Both the position numbers and the translations under genes were made by a program. From Verrucomicrobiaceae bacterium (GTDB lineage Bacteria; Verrucomicrobiota; Verrucomicrobiia; Verrucomicrobiales; Verrucomicrobiaceae), in assembly GCA_947458455.1 (NCBI GenBank), contig CANGYJ010000016.1, positions 26,172-90,171 on the forward strand: a stretch of 64,000 nucleotides of DNA, read 5' to 3'. Within the stretch, counting starts at the first letter, position 1. The number at the start of each line of letters is the position of its first letter. This document shows, one piece after another, positions 24,321 through 31,631 of this stretch. The notes below the pieces were generated by a model. The model had not been told where the DNA came from. It worked only from the letters and a program-made list of their open reading frames with translations, and did not search any database.

Positions 24321-26579
24321 TCAATGACCAAACGCGGCCAGCTCCTTACCGTTCTTGCCATCCCACACGCGGAGAAAGCTGTCCTCGCCACCGCCGATGA
24401 GCATGGCTCCGTTCGGCGTGCTGGCGGCGGCTTGCATGTAATCGGGCAGGCTGGCGATGCTGCGCACCTCGGTGCCTTCATCCGTGACGATGCGCACCTT
24501 GTTATCCCCGGAGGCGGTGATGAGCTGCTTGGTGGCACCGATGAATTGCAGGGAGGTGACCTCCTTCGTCCAGCCTTCGATCTTCTTTTTCCGCTCGCCG
24601 ATAATCATGTCCCAGGTGGAGACGGTGCCCTCCGCACCGGCGGTGGCCAGCACGCGACCATCGGAACGAAAAGCCACGCTCATGACATGATGCGTATGGC
24701 CTTCAAAGAGGTTCACCTGCTTGCCGGAGGCGATGTCTGTCACCCGCGTGATTTTATCCGCCGCTCCAGAGGCGAGGCGTTTGCCATCGGGTGAAAAATC
24801 GAGGCACAGGACGGTGTCGCTATGTTTTTCCTTCCAGGTGCGGACGACCTTGCCGGAAGCCACCTCGAAGAAGGTGATGTCGCCCGTGCGGGAAAGCTCA
24901 CCGCCGCCGGTGGCAAGGGTTTTGCCATCGGGACTGAATCGCACGGCGTTCACGCGATCCGCGAAGAGGCCTTTTTCATTCAGCGTGCGCTCCAGTGCCC
25001 ATGCCGGAGCACCGCTGGTGGTCAGCGTGAGCGCTTTCACCGCCGTGAAGGAACCGTCGGGCCCGGCGGTGATCGTGGTGGTGCCTGCGGTGCTGCCGCT
25101 GCTCTCCTCGATGACCAGTCCGGTGGCTGCGGCCCACACGCGAAGCACGCCATCCTCAAACAACGCGGCCACGCGGCCTGCATCCGCCGAAAAACCAACC
25201 GCGAGGGGCTTCGTGGTGGCTTTGGCGAGCGTTTGCTTCAATGCGGCCAGCTCACCAGTGGCCTTGTCCTGAGCTGTTTTGGCCGTGGTGATGGCGGTGT
25301 TCGCTGCCGCGATGCTTTTGGCGTTCTTTGCCTTCGAATCGGTGATGCGCTTCACGTCATCTTCGGCGTCCTTCACATTGCTCTCAGCGGCGGAGACGGC
25401 GGCGAGGGCGGAAACCTCGCTCATCTTGGCGGTGATGAGCTTGTCCTGCGCTGTTTTCAGCTCGCGGTCCAGCGTGGCATCCGGCTTGCCTCCGGGCACG
25501 GCTTTGATTTTGGCGGTCACCGCATCCACCGCCTTCTGCGCCTCACTTTTCGCGGTGGTGGTGGGAGGCACGGCTTTTTGCTTTTCCGGCAGCACCTTCT
25601 TCATCGAGGTGATGGCCTCGTTGGCCTTTTTGAGCAATTCGTCGAGGGCTTTATCCTGCGCCTGCATGCGGGTGATCTCGGCTTGCTGAAAGGCCTGCTC
25701 AAGTTGGCTGGCCGCGAGGGTCCAATCGAGCTCCGCCGACTTCTTCGCGGCCGCCAGCGTGCCGCGAAGCTCGATCACGGGCTTCGCGGAGGCTGCATCC
25801 CAAAGCCGCACGGAGCCATCGGCACAGGCCGTGGCAATGGTTTTGCCATCGGCGGAGGCGGCGCTGCTCAAAACGGTCAGTTTGGAGGTTTCGGCGATCT
25901 TTTTTACGAGCGCCGCATCCGCCGGTTTCGAGGCCACCGGAGCCGCCGCAGCCTTCGCCGGCTGAACCTGCCAGATTTTCACCTCGCGGAAGCTGCCGCT
26001 GGCCAGCCGGGTGCCATCCGGGCTGAAGGCGAGCGATTGCACGAGGGCACGGTGCGCATCGGGGATCTGCGCCGCGATCTGGCGAGTGGCGAGATCATAG
26101 ATGAAAATGTCATTCGAGCGACCGCAAGCGGCGTAGCGACCATCCTTCGTCATCGCCACGGCATAAATCGGATCAATGCTGGCGGCGAAGGCCTTCAAGG
26201 CCACGCTGCGCTCGATCTGGGTGGAGCTTTTCGCCCCGAGGTCGATCCACTGCTTCAGCAGAGCGATCTCCGCAGGCGTGAGGTTCACCGCACCGGATTT
26301 GTTGTTGGGCGGTGGCATCTCCATGTCCTCTTGGTGGAGAGACGCGGTCACGATGAGGCTCTCGGCACTTTTGCCCGGGATGATCGAGGGGCCGGAATCG
26401 CCGCCGTTGATCATCAGCTCGGGCGTTTCCATGTTCAGCCCGGCCTTCGTGGTCGTCTTGTTGTGGCAGGAAACGCAGTTCGTCTTCAGAAAGGGAAACA
26501 CATCCCGGTAGAAGTCCGGCTCCGCGAGGGCGGCACCGGGCAGGGCGAGAAGGCAGAGAGGCTTCAGGAGCGATTTCAT
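24321..26579 (-). CDS. Exported cytochrome-like WD40 protein with coiled-coil insertion
   Basis: 752 residues with a Sec signal (MKSLLKPLCLLALPGAALA). A PSCyt1-type segment carries NCVSCHNKTT (CXXCH, about 35) and KQWIDLGAKS. WD40 blades occupy about 125-270 (SLAFSPDGTRLASGSF, ADGSVRLWDAASAK), then a charged coiled coil of about 150 residues (roughly 285-450: LEQAFQQAEITRMQAQ, DKLITAKMSEVSAL), then more blades (VRFSPDGKTLATGGG, CLDFSPDGKRLASGA, LRVWDGKNGKELA). The coiled coil splits what looks like one propeller. Cytochrome plus WD40 is a common Planctomycetes/Verrucomicrobia scaffold; heme binding and the coiled-coil role are inferred. Probably followed by fkbp on the same transcript. Confidence 0.88.
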   Translation of the reverse strand: MKSLLKPLCLLALPGAALAEPDFYRDVFPFLKTNCVSCHNKTTTKAGLNMETPELMINGGDSGPSIIPGKSAESLIVTASLHQEDMEMPPPNNKSGAVNLTPAEIALLKQWIDLGAKSSTQIERSVALKAFAASIDPIYAVAMTKDGRYAACGRSNDIFIYDLATRQIAAQIPDAHRALVQSLAFSPDGTRLASGSFREVKIWQVQPAKAAAAPVASKPADAALVKKIAETSKLTVLSSAASADGKTIATACADGSVRLWDAASAKPVIELRGTLAAAKKSAELDWTLAASQLEQAFQQAEITRMQAQDKALDELLKKANEAITSMKKVLPEKQKAVPPTTTAKSEAQKAVDAVTAKIKAVPGGKPDATLDRELKTAQDKLITAKMSEVSALAAVSAAESNVKDAEDDVKRITDSKAKNAKSIAAANTAITTAKTAQDKATGELAALKQTLAKATTKPLAVGFSADAGRVAALFEDGVLRVWAAATGLVIEESSGSTAGTTTITAGPDGSFTAVKALTLTTSGAPAWALERTLNEKGLFADRVNAVRFSPDGKTLATGGGELSRTGDITFFEVASGKVVRTWKEKHSDTVLCLDFSPDGKRLASGAADKITRVTDIASGKQVNLFEGHTHHVMSVAFRSDGRVLATAGAEGTVSTWDMIIGERKKKIEGWTKEVTSLQFIGATKQLITASGDNKVRIVTDEGTEVRSIASLPDYMQAAASTPNGAMLIGGGEDSFLRVWDGKNGKELAAFGH

Positions 26580-26623
26580 GCGGTGAAACCTACGCTCCCA
26601 AACACCTCCAGCATGCAGCCCGC

Positions 26624-28987
26624 TTACTTCTTCTTCACCCAGGCCGCGATAGGCGTGTGGGTATGGGCTGGAGCTGCCTCAGCCGTGGTGAAGGTGATGC
26701 AAAGGCTCACGTCGCCCTTGGCATCCGGGACGGTGGCCTGGAGGATTTTCACGCCTTCACCTTTGCCGTCCTTGTCTTTGCCGACGGTGCGCATCTGCTC
26801 ACTCGTTGGCTCAGGAGGATCCCCCACGCTGAAAGTGGCTCCCTTGGGCGAGACGATCGTGGCGAGAAGTTTTTTGCCACCGAGGGTGAGTACGGCACTG
26901 GCACCATCCGGAGCGATTTCCGCCTTCGTCATCATGCTCCAGACGAGGTTTTTGGAGTTCTTCACGCTGAGGTCGTCTTGGATGACGAGGTAAGGTGCGG
27001 TGCCGCGCATCACCATGACACCGCGATGCACGTCCTTGGCCACCTTGTCGTAAGCCTTGGTCATATCGACAACGGCCAGGCCCTGCGCCGGTGTGGACTG
27101 GCCGAGCAGCACGCCAGCACGGGCATCCATCTCCTGGTTCTCGCCCAAGCTGAGCGTGTTCTGACCGGCCGTGCCTTCCACGAAGAGTTCGTAGCGCTTG
27201 GAGCGATCCGCGCCGGGTTTCACTTCAAAGCCCGGCGCACGATCACTCTCCGCACCCAGTTCGAGGCCCCAGCGCACACCGCCTGCTTCGAGAACGAAAC
27301 TGCCGATGTCGAGCTGGGCGTGGAGATCGCGGTTATCGCCTCCTTTGACGGCCACATACAGGTCATCTTTCGCCCAGCCGCTGCGCACGGTAGCAGCAAT
27401 GCCGCCTGGCATCGCGAATTCCAGGCCGTCTGGCGTGCCGTCCCCGGCCGCATGCGGATTGTAATACATGAAGAGACCGGTCTGGCCGAAGTAAGACGAA
27501 GCCACAGGCATCTTGGCTCCTGCCGCCACAGCAGGGATGCCGGGATTGCCATGCAGACCACAGAGCCAAGTGGCCACCCACGGACGTGAACCCGCATTTT
27601 CAGCGCTATCGCCATAATTGAAGGGCTTGCCGGTCGGGCCGTAAAGATGCAGGCGGGCCACACCGAACTGAGGAATGCCTTCCAGCATGCTCAGACCAAG
27701 ATCCTTGCCAGAGGCGCTGCGAAGCGATTGGATCACCATCGAGGCGTAATCCATCACCGCATCTCCTGCGGCCATGCCTTCCGGCCAAACGCCGCCGGGG
27801 GCGAAACGCTGGATGCCCTCACCAAAGAACTTAGCCCCTTCATTGGCGCACTTCTTGGCCATGTCCGGTGCTTCATCGGCAAAACCAATCGCGGTGATGA
27901 GCAAGGCGGAGGCGATGGCCATTTGCTCGGAGTTCACGGGAGCTTCCTCGGCCTTGTCCGGCTTGCCCTTGGCCTTTTTAGGATCGGCCTTCTTTTTGGC
28001 GGTCTCAGTGGCTCCGGGCGCGGTGCCAAAAGCGGTGGCCGGAGGCGGCTCCTCGTTCAGGTGAGCGATGAGGGCATCGACACCCTTCTGCTCCAAGAAA
28101 GTGCGGACCTCCGTGGCCTGCGGAGCCGTCAATCCATCGCGAAACCAGTCATAGCCCAGAGTCACCGCGATGACCATGTCCGCCACGGCCTGCGCCTCCA
28201 CGGGATGCCAGTCACGGAAGTTTGTCTTGTCACACAGCAGGAGCAGTTCACGCACCGCGCGGTCCTTCCACTTCAAATCCCCATCGCCATAATGCAGCGC
28301 AGCCAGCAGGCCCATGCGATAGATGGCACGCGACCCCTCACTCACAGTGCCGCGGATTTCGCCGTTGATGCGGTTCAATTCAGGATCTTGCAGCAAGTCC
28401 TCACCGGAGGTCTTCAAGACACCGAGAAGCTTCGTGAGCGCGGGATCGGCGGCGAGCTGACCTTTGATCGCAGCCCAGCCAGCAGCATTTTGGATCAGGC
28501 GCGGACGCACTTTTTGGATGCCGCCGAGGTAATCATTCGCCGCCGGTGCTTTGAACTTGGTGATGGGATTGATCGCGAAGGCTGGACGCGGCGGCGCAGG
28601 CTTCTTCGGAGCGGCTTTACCCTTCGGCGTAGCAGGGGCGGGAGTCGGAATGGCCGCCGTGGCTGGAGCAGCAGGAGTTGCCGGAGCGGCAGCGGGCATC
28701 GCCACGGGAGCGGCGGCTGGTGGCGCAGCCTTCATCGCGGCGTAGCGGGTCTTGGCGTATTCAAAATCCGCTGCGCTGAGCGTGCTGATGCCCACATCAA
28801 ATTCCCGGCCGTCCTTTGTCTTAATTTTGAGCGTCTTCGCCACCGCATCCACCGAAATCAAAGTCGCCTCGACCGTCCTGCCGGAGGTATTGGTCCAGGT
28901 GTGATACTCCTCCTCGAGCTGGCCTTTCAAGGACGAAAAGGCGAGGAAGAAAGCGAGGGGACAGGCGAGACGTGCGGTCGGCTTCAT
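26624..28987 (-). CDS. Exported SHD1-heparinase II/III-like polysaccharide lyase protein
   Basis: 787 residues from ATG 28987 with a Sec signal (MKPTARLACPLAFFLAFSS). Residues about 30-80 form an SHD1 (SLA1 homology) unit (TWTNTSGRTVEATLISVDA, DFEYAKTRYAAM). An Ala/Pro-rich linker leads to an alpha/alpha-toroid region and a heparinase II/III-like beta domain with GGDNRDLHAQLDIGSFVLEA (H/N and D-G-SF pattern) and GGVRWGLELGAES. Heparinase II/III family lyases cut uronic-acid polysaccharides (family PL); the target sugar is not clear. SHD1 plus lyase is a domain fusion I do not associate with characterised enzymes. Divergent from the NUDIX gene; the same-strand neighbour downstream is the cytochrome-WD40 gene. 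Confidence 0.75.
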   Translation of the reverse strand: MKPTARLACPLAFFLAFSSLKGQLEEEYHTWTNTSGRTVEATLISVDAVAKTLKIKTKDGREFDVGISTLSAADFEYAKTRYAAMKAAPPAAAPVAMPAAAPATPAAPATAAIPTPAPATPKGKAAPKKPAPPRPAFAINPITKFKAPAANDYLGGIQKVRPRLIQNAAGWAAIKGQLAADPALTKLLGVLKTSGEDLLQDPELNRINGEIRGTVSEGSRAIYRMGLLAALHYGDGDLKWKDRAVRELLLLCDKTNFRDWHPVEAQAVADMVIAVTLGYDWFRDGLTAPQATEVRTFLEQKGVDALIAHLNEEPPPATAFGTAPGATETAKKKADPKKAKGKPDKAEEAPVNSEQMAIASALLITAIGFADEAPDMAKKCANEGAKFFGEGIQRFAPGGVWPEGMAAGDAVMDYASMVIQSLRSASGKDLGLSMLEGIPQFGVARLHLYGPTGKPFNYGDSAENAGSRPWVATWLCGLHGNPGIPAVAAGAKMPVASSYFGQTGLFMYYNPHAAGDGTPDGLEFAMPGGIAATVRSGWAKDDLYVAVKGGDNRDLHAQLDIGSFVLEAGGVRWGLELGAESDRAPGFEVKPGADRSKRYELFVEGTAGQNTLSLGENQEMDARAGVLLGQSTPAQGLAVVDMTKAYDKVAKDVHRGVMVMRGTAPYLVIQDDLSVKNSKNLVWSMMTKAEIAPDGASAVLTLGGKKLLATIVSPKGATFSVGDPPEPTSEQMRTVGKDKDGKGEGVKILQATVPDAKGDVSLCITFTTAEAAPAHTHTPIAAWVKKK

Positions 28988-29110
28988 GGAAAAAAGTGGT
29001 TGGCTCAAAACGAACGATCAAAGCAGCCCTTTCCAAGCGATGGGTCAAGCTCGAAGTGCCTCCAGAGACATCACCTTGCCGATCTTCCCAGCACCGCTAT
29101 CGAGAGAGCC

Positions 29111-29725
29111 ATGCCCGCCTCCGCCTGCTGCCCCTTCCCTCTCTACCAACCCGGCTCCGAATCCGGCTGGGAGGTCGTGAGCAGCGAGCGGAAGTTCGAT
29201 AATCCGCACGTCAACGTCGATCTGAACCACTACCTCACGCCGGGGTGCCGCGAAAAGCCGCAGCCGTGGATGGTGGTGGGGCGAAAAGCCGCCGTCGCCA
29301 TCGCTCCGAGGCTGGCGGATGGGCGTTTCGTGCTCATTTCGCAGGAGCGGCTGCCGGTGCGGCAGACGATGTGGGAATTCCCCGCCGGCCAGATTGATAC
29401 CGAAACGACCTGCGAAAGCATCGCGGCGACCGCTTTGAGAGAAATGCGCGAAGAGGCCGGGCTGGCTTTCGATCCTGAAAACAGCCAACTCACCCCGATG
29501 GGCTGGTTTTTTCCCTCGCAAGGTTTCACCGATGAGTGCGTTTACCTGTTCCACGCGGAACCCGTGTGCGTCGTGGGCCAGCCGGAACCGGAAGGCAGCG
29601 AGCACATCAGCGCCGTGCGTTTCGCCAGTGCAGGAGAGCTGCGGGGGATGATCGCGGAAAACGAGATCACCAACGCCCTATCATTGGCGCTTTTTGCGCG
29701 GATGGCGGCCAAGGGTTTGCTTTGA
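29111..29725 (+). CDS. NUDIX hydrolase, ADP-ribose pyrophosphatase-like
   Basis: 204 residues from ATG 29111. NUDIX proteins hydrolyse nucleoside diphosphates linked to a second moiety. The box reads about residues 97-122: G, then an eight-residue spacer, E, seven residues, REMREEAGL. The canonical spacer is five, so the loop is three residues longer, while the catalytic REMREEAG part is intact. Preceding MWEFPAGQI and ALREMREEAGLAF match ADP-ribose pyrophosphatase-type members. Start chosen at the ATG near the end of the minus-strand gap; a much longer plus-strand frame from 27647 is the shadow of the heparinase gene. Substrate undetermined. Confidence 0.85.
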   Translation: MPASACCPFPLYQPGSESGWEVVSSERKFDNPHVNVDLNHYLTPGCREKPQPWMVVGRKAAVAIAPRLADGRFVLISQERLPVRQTMWEFPAGQIDTETTCESIAATALREMREEAGLAFDPENSQLTPMGWFFPSQGFTDECVYLFHAEPVCVVGQPEPEGSEHISAVRFASAGELRGMIAENEITNALSLALFARMAAKGLL

Positions 29726-29765
29726 TTCGATTCATCGCTAGCTCTCCGTCCCCAATTTCTCCCCC

Positions 29766-30911
29766 ATGTGGCAAGGTATCCTCAAAAAAGTCTTTTCCGT
29801 TCGTGACAAGGTCGCGCTGAACCTCAGCGGCGAAGGCGATGCCGAGAAGCCCTTCATCGAGCATCTCGAAGACCTGCGCACCATGCTCGTGCGAATGGCT
29901 CTGACCCTCCTCATCGCGACCTTCGGCACCTTCTTCTTTTACCAGGAGCTGTTTCGAGCCATTCAGATGCCGATCATTTTTGCCGGTCTTGCCAAGGATG
30001 AGGCGGGAGCCAGCCAGCTTTTGCAAAACATCGACGTCGCTGGCCCCTTCATGATGGCGATCAATGTCTCACTGATTGCCGCCGTCATTATCTCCTTTCC
30101 ACTGCTGCTTGTTTTCCTGCTCCAGTTCATCCTCCCCGGCCTGAAAGACACGGAGAAGAAGCTTCTGTGGCCTGCCATCGGCATCGGCACGGGGCTTTTC
30201 CTCACCGGAGCAGCTTTTGCCTACTGGAGTGTGCTCCCCCGTGCCCTCGCCTTCTTTGACGATTTTGCCAAATCCGTCGGCTCACGGCAGGATTGGACAC
30301 TTTCAAATTACGTCACCTTCTCCACCCGCTTCGTGCTCGTGTTTGGCATCGCCTTCGAGCTGCCTGTGATCGTCATGGCCCTCGTGAAGCTCGATATTTT
30401 GAACTTCACCATCATGAAGAACACCTGGCGGCATGCTTTGGTGGCCATCACGCTCTTCGCCGCCATCATCACCCCCACGCCGGATGTGCTCACGCTCATG
30501 CTCATGAGTGGCCCGCTCTACGTTCTTTATGGCATCTGCGTTATCCTAGCTTGGCGCATGGAGAAGAAGGACAAGGCTGAATACCCAGAATACTACGCCC
30601 AGATCGAAAAGGACGAACAAGAGCTCGAAAAGGCCAATAGCGACGATTGGGACAACGACAGCTACAACCCCTGGTCCACCGCCGGAGACGAGGACGAAGA
30701 CTTGAAGGACGAGTATCAAAAACCCGCCGCCACGCCTTCCGCACCGCCGCCCGAGGTCGAAAAGCCTGCCGCCGTCGATTACGATAACCTCGACGCCGGT
30801 GAGGACCAAAGCTCCGTCATGCCCAACGACGAGCCTCCGGCCACGGATCGCGAAAAAACCACCGAAGACCTCGCCCGCGAGGATGAGGAACGTTCACGCG
30901 GCGAGAAGTGA
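29766..30911 (+). CDS. tatC: Sec-independent protein translocase TatC with long acidic tail
   Basis: Core membrane component of the twin-arginine translocase that recognises Tat signal peptides. 381 residues, of which about 1-275 form the six-helix TatC bundle; the N-terminal HLEDLR (about 33-38) is the HLEELR-like signature, and FELPVIVMAL and ITPTPDVLTLMLM are conserved. The C-terminal about 105 residues are cytoplasmic, acidic and Pro-rich (AEYPEYYAQIEKDEQEL, then DEDEDLKDEYQ), not present in E. coli TatC. A TatA/B gene is not adjacent. At least three proteins in the window carry Tat signals. Starts 40 bases after the NUDIX gene. Confidence 0.95.
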   Translation: MWQGILKKVFSVRDKVALNLSGEGDAEKPFIEHLEDLRTMLVRMALTLLIATFGTFFFYQELFRAIQMPIIFAGLAKDEAGASQLLQNIDVAGPFMMAINVSLIAAVIISFPLLLVFLLQFILPGLKDTEKKLLWPAIGIGTGLFLTGAAFAYWSVLPRALAFFDDFAKSVGSRQDWTLSNYVTFSTRFVLVFGIAFELPVIVMALVKLDILNFTIMKNTWRHALVAITLFAAIITPTPDVLTLMLMSGPLYVLYGICVILAWRMEKKDKAEYPEYYAQIEKDEQELEKANSDDWDNDSYNPWSTAGDEDEDLKDEYQKPAATPSAPPPEVEKPAAVDYDNLDAGEDQSSVMPNDEPPATDREKTTEDLAREDEERSRGEK

Positions 30912-30963
30912 TGCGTGCGGGAGCTTGTCACCGCTCCCCGCCGTGCCAAATTTCCGCCCGCGC

Positions 30964-31554
30964 ATGAATTTCCCCCTCACTCTCTCCTTCAAGTTTTTCG
31001 CCCTCAGCCCACAGATCTTCGTCAACGACGCTGCCGGAGGTCCGGTGTGCTATGTGAAGCAGAAGCTCTTCCGCCTCCGCGAGAAAATCGAGCTGTTCCG
31101 TGACTCCACCCAGTCCCAGCAGGTCGCCACCATTGAGGCGGACCGCATCATCGACTGGTCGGCGAAGTACACCTTCAAAGATGCCCAGGGCAACGTGCTC
31201 GGCGCCGTGGGACGTCGTGGCATGAAATCCATCTGGCGGGCGCATTACGAGGTCTTCCCGCCCACCGGCGGCGCAGCCGCCTTCACCCTTCGCGAAGAGA
31301 ACCCGATGGCGAAGATCCTCGATTCATTCCTCGGAGAGATTCCCGTCGTCGGCATGTTCACCGGCTACTTCATTCATCCCAAATACCTCGCCACCCGTGC
31401 CGATGGCACCCCGGTCATGCGCCTGACGAAGCAAGCCTCCTTCCTCGAACGCTGCTTCACCGTCGAACTCCTCGGCCCCGCCGAAGAAGGCGAGCAAGCC
31501 GCCCTCGTGATGTCCTACCTCATGATGATCCTGCTGGAGCGGGCGAGGGGGTGA
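30964..31554 (+). CDS. LURP-one-related/Tubby-like domain protein
   Basis: 196 residues from ATG 30964 (longer frame from 30799 covers the tatC tail and is ignored). The sequence LSFKFFALSPQIFVND, GPVCYVKQKLFRLREKIELF, GRRGMKSIWRAHYEVFPP and FLERCFTVELLGPAEEG follows the LOR/Tubby C-terminal-like fold, a beta barrel often of unknown function in bacteria. No signal peptide or membrane helix. It follows tatC by 52 bases. A lipid- or nucleotide-binding role is not supported by the sequence alone. Confidence 0.75.
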   Translation: MNFPLTLSFKFFALSPQIFVNDAAGGPVCYVKQKLFRLREKIELFRDSTQSQQVATIEADRIIDWSAKYTFKDAQGNVLGAVGRRGMKSIWRAHYEVFPPTGGAAAFTLREENPMAKILDSFLGEIPVVGMFTGYFIHPKYLATRADGTPVMRLTKQASFLERCFTVELLGPAEEGEQAALVMSYLMMILLERARG

Positions 31555-31558
31555 GGTC

Positions 31559-31629
31559 GTAGAACGGCTTTTCCAAGCCGTTCATCATCCGTTTCGCCTT
31601 AGAAGAACGAGTTGGAAAACTCGTTTTAC
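31559..31629. repeat. GTAG-type REP doublet (BIME-like), head to head
   Basis: GTAGAACGGCTTTTCCAAGC (31559-31578 plus CGTTC) is a 5' GTAG followed by an 8-base-stem palindrome with TTCC loop. A second unit of the same family lies inverted at 31605-31629 (complement GTAAAACGAGTTTTCCAACT plus CGTTC). A third copy is at 47043-47067. A tetranucleotide next to a hairpin is the known layout of REP sequences. The doublet separates two convergent genes (LOR-like and Q-rich). Confidence 0.75.
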
Positions 31630-31631
31630 GT

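Noticed and set aside
24822..26993. A 723-residue plus-strand frame over the cytochrome-WD40 gene
   Set aside because: Gly/Arg/His-rich shadow without domains; the minus strand has signal peptide, CXXCH and WD40 blades.
27647..29110. Long plus-strand frame leading into the NUDIX gene
   Set aside because: Antisense of the heparinase-like gene; only the part from ATG 29111 shows a real domain.
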